Source: Theristus sp. LFF4_11 (lineage: Eukaryota; Nematoda; Chromadorea; Monhysterida; Xyalidae). From it: a stretch of DNA of 64,000 nucleotides. Below the pieces are notes generated by a model. It was given only the letters and a program-made list of their open reading frames with translations. It was not told the origin of the DNA and made no database searches. Shown here one piece after another: positions 10,777 through 23,900 of this stretch. A program made the position numbers and the translations under genes. Location of the stretch: assembly GCA_030248135.1 (NCBI GenBank), contig JASANC010005265.1, positions 1 through 64,000 on the forward strand, written 5' to 3'. Positions within the stretch are counted from its first letter, which is position 1. Each line of letters begins with the position of its first letter.

Positions 10777-13700
10777 CCTCTGGAATCGTTGTTCAGCATC
10801 GTGCATCTGCTGTTCCGCCTGTGCGACCAGCAACAGCGACTCGGCGTCATCGACAGCGGCCATCAAGGCCGACTCGGAGCTGCCGTCGTCATGGACGAGT
10901 TGTTTCAGTTGCTCCTGCGGTAACTCGAGCAGCATGCCCGTGATCTTCGCTGCCAGATCCTGCAACGAAGTGACCATGCATCAGAGAACGTCCGCTGTTT
11001 GCCGTTACACTATTAGACGCATACAGCGGTGCCCCACGGCGGACTCCAGGCAGCTCTGCGCAAAAGCAGCCCGCAAGGCAGCCGGTGTTTTCGAGCAATA
11101 CATACAAAGCGGCCACACATCCGAAATCAACGAAACGTCATTGCGATAGTCGCAACGGCCAGTAGCGCACAGCATTCGACTGTTGTATGATAAGTATTGT
11201 CCAGTTGGAAGCTTCTTTTCTGCTGTGCACTTGCCGGACAGTGCTGACAGTGAGAACGTTTTGAATGAAAAGCAACAGCAAAAAATACAAAAAAACACGT
11301 AATCGCATGAGCACTGAAATTGCGAGATGCCCTTCAGCCCAGAGCAGGCGACGCTGCAACAGAAAGCAGTCAATTGAAAACAAGCAAGCAGAGGCGCACG
11401 CAGCGCACCGGTCTGATCGCGCGCACGTGCTGGTAGAGTCGGGCGCCGACCACCTGGCGCTGTCGTGCCGCGTCGCTCAGCTCAGCCGGCAGTTCGCCGG
11501 GCACAAACGGCTCTGCGCTGATCGACAGCTCCACACGCCGGGCGCCGCTGGTGCCGCTGCGACGTCGCAGGTCACGCTGACGCAGTCGATTGTACAGCTC
11601 TGCGATTTCGGGAAAACGCTTTGATTTGTGCTATGGTACAATGTATTCGGGCGGTTGAGGAAGACCACAAGAAATGCTGAAAATCTTTTGAAACCCTGAA
11701 CGTGAAATTCTGAACCCAAAAAACTCGGCATGTTTGCTCGGTGATGTACGTTGATGTTGACGGTGTGCGATGGACGGCGGCAGTCCGCCCACGGTCGACT
11801 GGCAGTGTTCCAGGTTCGGCAGTTCTTCCGGCGACAGCAACGCCTCTGCGATCGCAGTGTAGAACGAGCGGGCAACGCCGCTGCCCTCGCCCGGTTCACC
11901 TTTGAAGGTCACCTGCAAGTTGTTCACAATCGTGATCGATTGCCTGTGTGCGTGTACTGCAGTGTGTAGCTATGCTTGGCTTGGTTGGATTGGGAAGATC
12001 ATCATCATCAGCTGAACTGAACATCAAAATCAATCGTTAATATTGTGCATTAGAGGCTGGGCGAGCCGTTCGCACGTCTTCTGAAGGGCACCGATCGAAA
12101 ATGCCGACGCGCACGTGCGTGAAGCTAAATCACTTTTAGCAACAAGCACTGAGCCCGCGCAGCATCACACCTTGACTTTGTGCACGACAAACGGCGTGTC
12201 GGCGACGTTGCCGCGACGGCCAAAGTTTGCGTTCAACTGTTTGATCGTCTGCTGCACGAGCATCAACCGATCACGATCGACCTCCAGCACCAGGTCGCGT
12301 TGCGTCGCGTTGCGCAGTTTGTCCATCTCCTTGCGAAAGCGCTGCTCGCGCACCGGGAAGCCGGCCATCTGCAGGAACACGCTGCCGACCTCCATGCCGA
12401 CGTCGTCGCCGAAAAACTGCAAAAAAACACAAATACAATCAAATTAGTTGGTAGATCTGTTGGGCGTTTCGCCAATTATTCGTTGTACGCCGACACCGTT
12501 TGGACTCGTCAGCAACGATCGGTGTCACAGACACTTGAAAAGAGTCACTTAAGAATACACATGTGATACACTTAACAAAACAACCAAAAAATCTCAGTGA
12601 AGGGACAAACAGCAAGCACACCTTGTCGTTGACTCGTTTGTGACTCGAAAACAAAAAAAACGACTCATCTCCAAAAGTGTGCTGGTCTGAAGACTGGCCA
12701 CTTTGTTTATAACACACAGCAATGCTGCGACACGGCAGTACACAAACACATGCGCACATATACGATGATACGTGATGCCGCATGTGCACTGTGCTTTTAC
12801 CGAATGCATTGTCATCAGACTGGGACTTTCGTCATTGTGATTTACGCAGAGAATTTCAGGATCTTTCTGTTCTTAAATAACAACAACCTTTGCCATTGTC
12901 TTCAGTGCCAGTTTCCACCTGCCCATCAGCGTCTGCGGCAGCGTCAACTTCACGCCGCTCTCGTGCAGCTGAGCGAGAAAGTTCGGCGGCACCATGTAAC
13001 TGTAAGAGTGACATTTTTATTTAAGTTATTATTCTATGGAAACATCTCTTTAAAACGGTGTGACTTGCGAGTGAAACGCTTGCAAACTACAGTCGAACTC
13101 TCATAGGGAATCAGCTGATTTGTTGCTAATTGCGTGCATGCATACTTTTTGCGCGAAACCGACTCCGCGTTTACAGCAGTTTCTGCACAGAAAGCACGCA
13201 TGCACGTGATCAGCACCAATCAGCTGATTGCCTGTAATCTAGAGTTCCACTGTAGACGTTCCCTGCGGCGTACCGCGCGACGGCCGAGTGCGCGTGTGCC
13301 CCGGCGGCGCTCGTGTTCGTGTGCACGATGACGCTGTGCGCACGGGCGGCGTCCGGCGACTCGCACGAGCGCTGCTGCGTCTCGCCGCTGTTCTGCAGCG
13401 CCTTTGCCGCCGAACGCGTCAGTCGACGATTCTCGGCGGGCGACTGGCTGCTGCTGCCGGCGCAATCCGAACTGGCCGCTGAAGTGAACAACGTTGAGCA
13501 TGGTGCGGCAAGCCGGCGTGAACCGACCAAGAAAGAACCTTTATCATTGAATCGTTCCGACCTCACTGCCCCCTCCCACACCATCATATTCTCGCGCCGT
13601 CATACAAAATCAACAAAAAAAACGCACGAGCAAAACTGGATGCCGATGTGGCCGCATTGGGAGTCGACGGCGAAGTGACGAATTTGCGAATGGCACAGGT

Positions 13701-16700
13701 GACGGGCGTTGCGTCGTGTGCCGCTGGCACGGCTGCCGTCGGTGCCGGGGCGCCACTCAGCTCCGGCGTGCGTTCTCGTTGCACGGCCGGCTCGGGCGCT
13801 CGCTGCAGTGGCTCAGTGGCTGTTTGCAGTGTGCTCGTGTTGGTGGTTGCTTGTTGTGCGGTGCGAACGCCGCGCTGCGCCGTAAGACTGAGATGCGTCG
13901 GTCGCTCGTTGCCGCCGTACGCTGATAGACTCTGTGCAGATTTAGACAGCGACATCAGCGTGATCTTATGCTGTGGTGTGGTGCTGGTGATGTGGTCAGT
14001 TGCGTTCAGTCTCAGTGCAATTAAAACAAAACAACAACTATAAAAACTACCGTAAGAAAAAACTCAAGTTGACCGACAACTATAAATCCGATGTTCTAGT
14101 TGGCCAAATCTTGCCTCGTTGCATTGTCACCTCGAAACCAATTACCCCCGCCCCCCCACCCCATCCCCTCAAACGGGCATGAATCTAGGCCAGGGCTAAC
14201 GCGGCAGCATGCAGAGAACGTCGTCAAGTAGGATGCCCATCGTGTTTTATCTGTCACTCTCCGCTGGACGGGGGTTTTAACGCGCCCGAACACCCATACC
14301 CAATGTATGACGTATTTTTCGAACGTGTCTCACTGAAATGACGTCATGTGCCGCCAAATATGCGCTTGTTCACGGCACACCAGACTTTCCGTTTAGCCGA
14401 TTTCTTCGCGTAAACAAATGGTGGCGGTCCATGTTTTTTGGGGTTTTTTGAAGTTTTGTTAGCATTGATTGCTAAATGGCTGTAGCAAATCCTCCCAGTT
14501 TTTCAGTACCGCTGAGTCTCCAACTCTGTTCTTTCGTTTGAGCATGTGTTCGTAGCAAAACTTGATGATCGGATCAACCATCACAACTGCGTTGTTTGGA
14601 TTGATTTGCGACTGATCGTTCAGATGTTGTCGTACTTGCACAGTGTTGCTGCGCGCTCAGCGCTGCCGTGCCGCTCAACGTCGTGCTCGTGCCTGCGATC
14701 GCGGCTGCACCGAATAAAGTGTCCTTATTGTTAACTATTATCAATTATTTTACTTGTTTTACTTGTTTTAATTGTTTTACTTATTAGATATCGAAAAATA
14801 ATGCGACAAGTTAAAACGGTCATCCTTAAACTAATTGAACCATACTGTAGAGAACAACGATTGCGATACATTATACACTTGAAAAACGCTTTCATTGCAA
14901 TTGCCTAAAGTATGGACAAGGACAACAACTGATTTTGGGCGAGTCCGTGCTGTTTTTCATTTGTTCTCGAAATGAGTGAATGCAGCACGACCGACCAACG
15001 GCTCGGCGTTGTCGTTTTGCATGAACTTGTTGTTGGATCTTTTTTTTGAGTACCACCAGTTCAATTGTTAATGCGCGAACTAAAAATAGAAAATCCATTT
15101 GAAAACCGATCGAGACTGTGAGCACCTTGTAGAATGCGTCTCCTGGCGGCCGCAGCGGACACGTACGCGTCTGCATCGGTGCCAACGTTTGCCAATTGAA
15201 TGTTGTCCGCTAACGCGCGCTGTTGTTCATTGGATGGTTGGTTGCCGCGTGCGGATGCTGCAAAATTGGGGGGGGGGGGAATTAAGCGTTTGCGCAAAAG
15301 AAAGCACGGCAAAAAGCGGCATCTACAAGATTCGACAACACAAACATCAAGCTGACCGACTGACTGCGAGCTGACAAAATGTTTTAAAAAATACAAGTCT
15401 TTGCTTCTGCGACTCAATGCGTTTGCGCAGGCGTCGATAGCAAACACGGTCCATGCTTGAAACGGCAGTTCAAATTTGCCCAAGTTGACTCCGGCCGTAT
15501 CCATACATTTCGGTCACGTCAACGTCACCGATTTTGAATTCCCGCCGTCAAACATGAAACCGTGTTCCTATTTTTTAAAGCTGTGCATTCGCCATTTAGA
15601 GTCACAAAAATGGGACAAAAATGAAAAAGTAACAGCAAACTCGCACCGGCAGCAGAGGAGTGTTGTTGCTGTTTATTGCTGGTTGATTTTGCCTGTCGCA
15701 CGCTTCTCGATGCAAGCTCGTCCGTGACCAAGTTCGTCAGCGCCGCACCGAAGCGCAGCTGCGCCTCGACTGAGTCCAATACGGAGGCCATCCAGATTGT
15801 CGTCGGCTCGAGACGCTCTTCGATGACGCTCTGCAGCAAGTGTGTGCAGTCAGTTTCTATATCATATACTACAGTTAGTTGATTGCTTGGTGGACAGACG
15901 CGATGCGATGCATCATCTGCAGGCTTCGCCGTGGTGGCGAACTAAAGGCCAATTCATACAAGACGTAATATCCGGCACGTCACGTCACCTCACGTCACGT
16001 ATGAATGCGTGTATAAACGAGCACGTGTTCTAAAGACAACGTGCGTGATGTGGATTGCTGTTTTTTGCTCAATGAATGAAGACGTGACGTGACGTGACGT
16101 AAAAATTTGTGTGCATGAATTGGCCTTAAGGCGTCCTGCATGCTTCAAGTGTGCACCAACCAAGAACTAGACAAAATTCATACGAGATTTCACAAGACTT
16201 GTTTCCGGAAGTGCGACTGAATTTAGAATTACGTTGGCTAATTGGACGATCAATGAAGTCGGTACAAACAGCAATGCCTATTGGGCGTGCGCCCTCGTCG
16301 GTCAATTTGCAGCGCATGAGGCCGAACGCTCGCAGCAACTGACCACAATTCCAATCAATCGAACCAAATCAGCAAAGCAACCGCAGAATTCAAACGCAAC
16401 AACATGGCTACGTTATACTCGATTACAAATGGTGTCATTGTTTGTGGCGACCGACACAACAAGCCAATGGTGTTTGTCACCCTCGTGGCCTGGTGGTAGT
16501 GCGTTAGACTACAGTCTTTGCGCACGGGAGATCGAGCCCCGCCGATGGGCGCCCTACTCAATGGCGTTCTGTGTACGCTTCTCTGGGTTAGCCCTGGCTA
16601 AAAACATCGCCTAAAAATCACAACAACAACAAAAAGCGAAGCAAAGACTCGACTAACATGTATGCGACGTGCTTCGTCCGGTTTCACGACGAGCACCTTG

Positions 16701-17905
16701 CTGAGCGACGGCGCCATCAGTCGGTACTCGTACAAGACGCGCAGCAGCTCGCACACGGTACGCACGAGCACGCCGAACAGACGCGCCAGTTGTTGCGCCG
16801 AGTGCGCGCCCGATGGGAGCTCGACGCCGCCGGACGCCGCTCCGCCTGGACAGCGTACATTCGATTCGATACAGGACAACGTTCCGTTCGGATAGTTTTT
16901 TTGGAAAAGTTAGCACAAGGTATGATTTTTTCTTTACGACCTGCGACTCAATGCGGTTGTGGACGTGAAAGGAAACTAGTTTCAATCTTTATGTGGTAAT
17001 TCAGAATAGCCAAAGTGACCCGGTCTTATTTAGAGGACTCGGATCCCTTTGCCATTTTTTAAATCCCGCGTCATGAGACTGCTTACCCATCTATGCGCGC
17101 ACTGAGACGCGGGACCAAAATAAAAGATATTACACATGATTGCAAACAACAAAGCACCGGCAAGCGCGGCGGCGAACGCAACGTCTGGCGGTTGGCTGGC
17201 ACGATAACGAAATCCACCCGATGGAGGCGGGCCTGGTGGGGCGTTGTTGGCGTGCGAGTCAGTCAGCGTCATGTAGATGCTACCTGAAACATTCGTGTGA
17301 TGGTCATTTTGGAAACGGTTACATGCACAACACCAGCAGCATGCAAGAAGCCGGACAATCAACAAAAAACACTGCACCTCGCTCGGCGTTTCCTGGCGCA
17401 TGGCTGGACGGCACTGACGAGGCCGGCGGCTGTGTGGCTCCTGCTGATGACGAGTCTCTGATCGCAATCGTTGTCGCGCCGGACGCTTGCTGCTGATGTG
17501 CACTGGTGATGTTGAACGATCTGGGTGGTGCACTGCCAGTGTTGTTGTTCTGAGTGGCCGACGACGTGGTGGACGCTGATTGGCGCGTTGCTGTTGTTGT
17601 CTGTGTGTCCGTGTTGTTGTTGTTGTTGCCACTGCTACGTGGTGAGAACGTGCGAGCTGCGGTCGCGCTGTTTTGATCCTGAATTCAAAGGTGCATCTTG
17701 ACTTTTACGAGACACAGAAATCGATCAAGCTGCATACAATTGCATCTCACCGGTCTGTGCCAGCATAACAAACGCGGACGAATACTGAATCTATCAATGC
17801 AGAGCACCGTGTTGTTGCGTCCAAACTAACTAGACACTAACGGAAATTCCAACTGCTGACCCAGCGCCAGCAATCAACCAACAAAACCGAGCACACCTGT
17901 GCAGT

Positions 17906-17937
<32 letters not shown>

Positions 17938-20900
17938 GCTCAGCGGCCTGTGTCGCGTCGCCGTTCTGCGCGGCGCCACCCGTCAGCGGTATCAAGCGAG
18001 CCGCATTTCTGCGCGCCAACTGCGGCCGCCGGAATCGCCCGTTGCCAGTCGAGCTCGAGTTTGCCGCCGCGGTCGCCTCGGCCGACGACGCAGCACGCCC
18101 GACCGAGGCCAAATGCGCCGCCACACGCGACGACCAGTCCAGTTCGACGTCTGCGGTTGAATGGAAAAACGGCGCTTGGTGTGAAATGATCGAGCTTTGC
18201 GCGGACATCACATTCTCGTCAGAGATGCGCCCGTTCACAGCGCTCAGGTCTCAACCTAGCTGGTTGCGCTTATGTTCAAAGAAAACAACTTCAGCTGATG
18301 CTGTATTCAAATCAGACTCATGCGACTATCAAGTGGACCGTGTTACGGCAATACGCTCCGTGTTGCGGTGTGCGCACCGCGATCCACGGTGCCACCACAC
18401 CGTCGTACACGGCGATGATTCAAAACTCAACACGTTACTTGGTTGAATGAGTCCCGTTGCGACCGTTAAAATACATGAGCAATGAAGCCAGCTGCTTGAA
18501 GACCAGAATGACACGCGTGCAAGCACGATTCAATCAATCGCACGCACCGTGTCATCGCACCCACCAGCATTTGCGCCGCCGGCTGCAGCCGCGTTGTTCG
18601 CAGCAGGGGCGCCCTGGGCCGCGCTTGTCCCGACCGCGTCCGACTCAACGTCCGAGTAATCCTCGGAGTCCTCCTCCTCGTCCTCATCACGTTCGTCCGC
18701 ATCGTTCGGCTCCGTGCCAGACGACGTGTCCAAGCCGCCGTCCAATCCGCTCTCTGGCTCGATTTCGTCATCGTCTATTGGTGTTTTTGAATATTTTTTA
18801 AAGAGCACTCATTTGACGTCGTTTTGGACAATTATGATTTGATTTTTTTAATTTTTTTTGGTTCCTTCGTGATAGAAAAAGACCTCTCGACGAGGGAAGG
18901 ACAAATGAGCGTGCTGACAGTGGCAGGTAAACGTGTTCTTTCCGCACTCCATGACTGGCCAAAATTGAGCACGACGACCAACAAAAAGGCGTTGGTAAAA
19001 ACGGTTTTGTATTTTGGTCGGTTCGAAATTCTCCAAACCAAACCGGATTTCTCGCAGGCCACTCTAGCTGTGCCAACGTCAACCGACCATCCTCCATGGG
19101 TTCCTCATCGGGAATGCTGCGTGCGCTGGCTGCCGAGCCGGCCGAGCGCACCGAATCCTCTCCGTCACTGTAGTACATGTCACGTGACTCGTCGTCATTG
19201 ACGCCAAACACGACATCATCCTCATCAGCCGCCTCCTCCTCATCCTCCTCCACATCACGCTGCTCATCCTCTTCATCAACGATCGCACCGTCCATCCAGC
19301 CGGCGCTGAGTGACGAACGCTGTCGGGTGCTTGCCCCTGATGTCGACACGGAGCCTGCAGTGTTGACAGGTGTGATTTGCTGAGTTGCATCGTGAAACGA
19401 TAGCACTGAGCATTTCAGGTGACTCGCAATGAAACGCAATGGCACCACAATCATCAATGCACTAATCGAGTTCATCAAGTGCTCATCAATTTCGTTGTCA
19501 TCAAGACACACCAACTTGTTCAGCCCATCATTCACCGGATCCACGTCTTCACCAGCATGCACTCACCTTGCACAGTGTCCTGCGAGTTCGCCTGCTCCTC
19601 GGCACCGCCGCTCTGACGGAACTGCTGCGCTTGTTGCTCGATGCGTCGCACGCGCACTTCCAAGGCGCGCAGTTGTTGTTGCTGTTGATGCTCGGCAGAG
19701 TCGGCCGCATCGTCGACGTCCTCTTGGTTGCCGTTGCTTCGGGCGACCTCGTCCGGCGCGCGCTCCGGTGACGGCGATTCGCTGCTCATCACTCGCACTG
19801 CAGACGCGCGTGATGCCGCCGGGGCGCCAGTCTGCCCGGCCGTCTCGTGCGAGTCGCTTTCGTCCTCGTCGCCGGCGCTGCGCCCTGAGAGCAACGTCAC
19901 AAGCCGATTGCTCACTCACTCAAAATGCCACTGTCATACTCGCAAGCAGACGCACAACAAAAATGTCAAAAATGTCACCATTCAATGTTCTCCAAATTGC
20001 AGTTTTTTAGCCGTCCAACCCGACAGCATCCACATTTTAATAATTGCTTGATCATTTCTCACTCAGTCATCTAAACACGCACGCAATCAGCTCGCATCTG
20101 CAACCCCCCGTGCCATTGTGTCAACCTTGTTCGTTCTCCGGTTGCTCACTGTGCTGCACACTCCAACGTCGTTCACTGGCACCAGCACCAGCACCAGCGG
20201 TTGCGTGTCCATCTGGCGCACTTGCATTCGATCGGTCGATTGGCACCGCGATCGGTTCACTTCGATCGGTCGCAACGCGACGAGCACTCGACACTCGGCT
20301 TAATCTGAAGGGGTCTTTATACAGTGATCCAAAAAACTGAACGATAAGAATCGACTCCAGCTCGCCGACGGGTGGATGGTTTGGGCTAAAATTTCAACCA
20401 AGCATCACATAAAACTTCTCATTTTTTGTGTTAAAATTTCATGGCAATAAGCCATTTGCAGCTCGCGACATCGGCAATCAATTTAAGAAAAAAATAAAAA
20501 AAACACAATTTTCAATTTAGGATTCCGGGTACATCTCATCACCATCCTGTCTTCCACCATCATGTACAGTTATTTTTTGCAGTTGGACTGTGAATGTGGA
20601 TTACACTAAGTTTCAGCTTTTTCCAGCACCGCCGAGTCCCCTAGCATCCAATATGTCCACCACCACACGAACCCAACGTCAAACGTAGGCGGCGTCGGCG
20701 GCGCCTCCGAGTCTGACAATTCACCGCTGGCCAACGGTGCCCGACTCAAGAACTGCAGTCTGCTCTGGTTGTCGTCGTCGTCTGTGGTCACCTCATTCTC
20801 AAAGTCGTCCATCGCAACATCCTCCGAGCCGACGCCGCCCTGCGCGTCGGCGGACCTGCGTTGTGCGAAATGACATTCAAACGTATGCTGTGCTGTCACA

Positions 20901-23900
20901 CAAGTAACATACTTCATTATAGATTCTCTGAAAAGACCCATTAAATACAAGAGGTTCGCTGTGTGCGGTTTCGCTAGGTAGACGCATACCGCGGTGCCCC
21001 CTGGCTCGTCAGTGCGACGGACACCAGGCAGAACTGCCGAAGGTGTTTTAACACAGACAGATCTACCAGTCTAGGTGAAACATCAGTTTGGCAAACAAAA
21101 TTGTTCATCGGCAAAACATGGCTGTTTGTCCGAAAGTAACGTGAAACACTCCGTCCATTCCCATTCACCCCTCTACACCAAACCAACGGAGGTTGGCCTT
21201 CGGGTTTACGAGGCCGATTAAATGAAGCAGTTAAAAAGAGTAATTCAAAAATGAAATCGCCACATCTGACACAACATGCACACACACCTGTGCTGCGCGT
21301 GTCTTGCCACGGCAACGGAGTTTGCCAAGTGTTCATCATCGCTCATTGAGTGTGCGTGCCCAGTGCCGCCAAATTGCCATTGGTGGCCGTACGCTGGCTC
21401 GCCAGACAAGTACTTGCCGATTGCCTGAAAAAAATGCAAGTAAACTTTCATCGAACATCTTGAAATGGAAGAATGCACTCGTGCAACACGCGAGATGAAA
21501 TCAACCAAGTTGTAGGATGGTTCTCGACACATTTCGGCCTGGCCAACATCATATGCAGAAGAGGGCTGGCCTCATCAGTGATGTGGCCCCTCTTGAACCA
21601 CTTGAGATAAAAACTTGTGCAATAGCTTATTCACTGAAAAAAACAATCAACCAGAGCCGTGACATTTTCGTCAGCCACTCAGGATTTATTTTCACGAATA
21701 CCCACAATCGAACAGTATTTCATCCGATGAGCTGCTCTTGAATTTGGCTCAACCTGCTCGATACAGCCAATCAGTATGCCAGTTTCAAATATCCGAATTC
21801 ATGAACAAACATAGCAGTATGCGTTTCAAAATTCATTCGACCATAGCTACCAGCACAATGCTCTATTCGTTGGTATTCATCAAAATGCCTACAAACATCA
21901 CTGACATCAATGACATCCATGCTGGCTGGCAATGTGGGAAACGCCTGCGTCGACTTTAGTATGCCCAAACGAACGGGTGCCAATAACGAATCGGCTGCAT
22001 TGGCCAGCTCAACGCAGCTGAACCGAATCAGTGCTTGAAAGGCTCGGCGCATTTTGTTGAACACTGCGCTGACGCTGCAGAACCAGGAGAAAACAGTCGA
22101 AACAGCAAAGTTGAGTGCATAAACACAGATGCTAATGAGCTCCGAGCAATCGATCAACATTCAACATTGATCGACCTATGGAGATCGATCAACTAATCAA
22201 CATTCAACGCTGATTAACCAATCAACATTGAACATTCAATATCGATCAACTGATCAACATTTAACATATCGATCAACCAATCAACATTTAACATATCGAT
22301 CAACCAATCAACATTCAACATCGATCAACCAATCAGCATTCAATATCGATCAACCGATCAACATTTAACATATCGATCAACCAATCAACATTCAACATTG
22401 ATCAACCAATCAGCATTCAATATCGATCAACCGATCAACATTTAACATATCGATCAACCAATCAACATTCAACATCGATCAACCATTCAACATCAAAATT
22501 CAACATCTATCAACCAATCAATATTCAATGTGGATCACCAATCAACATCGATCAAGCGAGCGATCAACAAACTTTCGCTTTTTCGAGCTCTGCTGCGTGT
22601 AGAGATTGAGCACGGTGTACAGGCGCACCAACGAGCGCACAAAACGTCGGCAGCACTCATCGGCGCGTGCGTCCTTTTGTTCGGCCGGTCGTTGAGCCTC
22701 GGTGATCAACGTGATCAACAGAGTGTCCAGCGACTAAAAGCACGGAATTGTATAGTCCAACTCAATAACATAACCACCTTCAAATCTCGCGCGCTCCTTG
22801 CACCTTGGAACCAGCTGCCATGTTTAATCGGCCATACCGTAAAACTGTTTACTTTTCTGCAAAACACTGTGTTCAACTTGATTGTTGTCAAGCGACCGAA
22901 CGCACCTCACTGCTGCATCGGCAGACGAGCTGATGGGTGAAACGGTCAAGATGCGACGCGCCGTGCTGTGCGTCCAGGTAGAACTGCTCCTCGTTGACGA
23001 CGTTCGAACTGAAAAGGGCACGAAACACTCCCGAATACAACAGTCTTTTTGTTTCTCAGGTCACTCAGGATGTCTGATAGAGAACCGGATTCTAGTTTTA
23101 AACTCTAAGGTGACTCGTGCAGTGCATTGCCGCAAGCCACCGATTTGCAATACTTTTGCCTGTAATTGGCCTCTGTAGTGAATGCTGTTCTCGCAGCTGT
23201 ATTGGAATTCCCTGCGTTTAGCAAAATAGCAACATTTGGAGAATAGAGATGAAGAACAAATAACAAGAGAAAACGAATGCCACATCAGCCTGCTACCCTC
23301 GTGGCCTGGTGGTAGTGCGTTAGACTTTTGTCTGTGCGCTCGGGGGATCGAGCTCCGGCGAGGGGTGTATGGGCACTTAATGACAGAGAAAACTCGATGG
23401 GCGCCCTACTCAATGGCGTTCTGCACGCCTCTCTTGGTTAGCCCTGGCTAAAAACATCGCCTAAAATCCCAACAACAACAACAACAACACACTGCAGGCG
23501 AATCAGTTTGCACAGCCCCCTCTCCTCCCGCTCCCACTAACGTGTGCACGTTCTTAACACCGAGCATCAGCATGCTCTTCACAGCAGTCCAGTCGTTCAG
23601 CATCGCATCCAGCGCGCACCGCGCGAACTTCGGCGGCTCCAAGTCGTGCTCGGGCGTGTCCGCCTCGTGCGCGCCGCTGCGATGCGCCGGTTTGTTGCGC
23701 TGCGGACGCCACTGACGCTGCTCGGCCTGCTGACGGCCGACGGTGCGCGCCAGGAAATAGACGATGTGCTCGCCGCTGCAATCGGCCGGCAATATTTGGA
23801 AATTGAAAAATGATTTTTGATTTTCGATGAGTTGTTGCTCGCAATAAAGTCGTTGTAGGTTCTTAATCGTAAATCTAATCCTAATCCTACACCAAGCCTT

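Noticed and set aside
10518..10977. ORFs with polyThr, polyGln, polyLeu or polyCys
   Set aside because: All are readings of the CAA/GTT microsatellite. Only the MLLE part (10778-10959, minus) is coding, and its frame ends at the donor before the repeat.
19563..19919. Arg-rich minus-strand ORF beside the UBR5 acidic exon
   Set aside because: It is a shadow frame of exon 32. The Asp/Glu/Gln-rich frame is the one that keeps phase with neighbouring exons.
23296..23370. Possible tRNA genes at the SINE heads
   Set aside because: A- and B-box-like motifs are present, but no acceptor stem, anticodon arm or T-arm pairing survives, and the same sequence recurs with a CAA tail.
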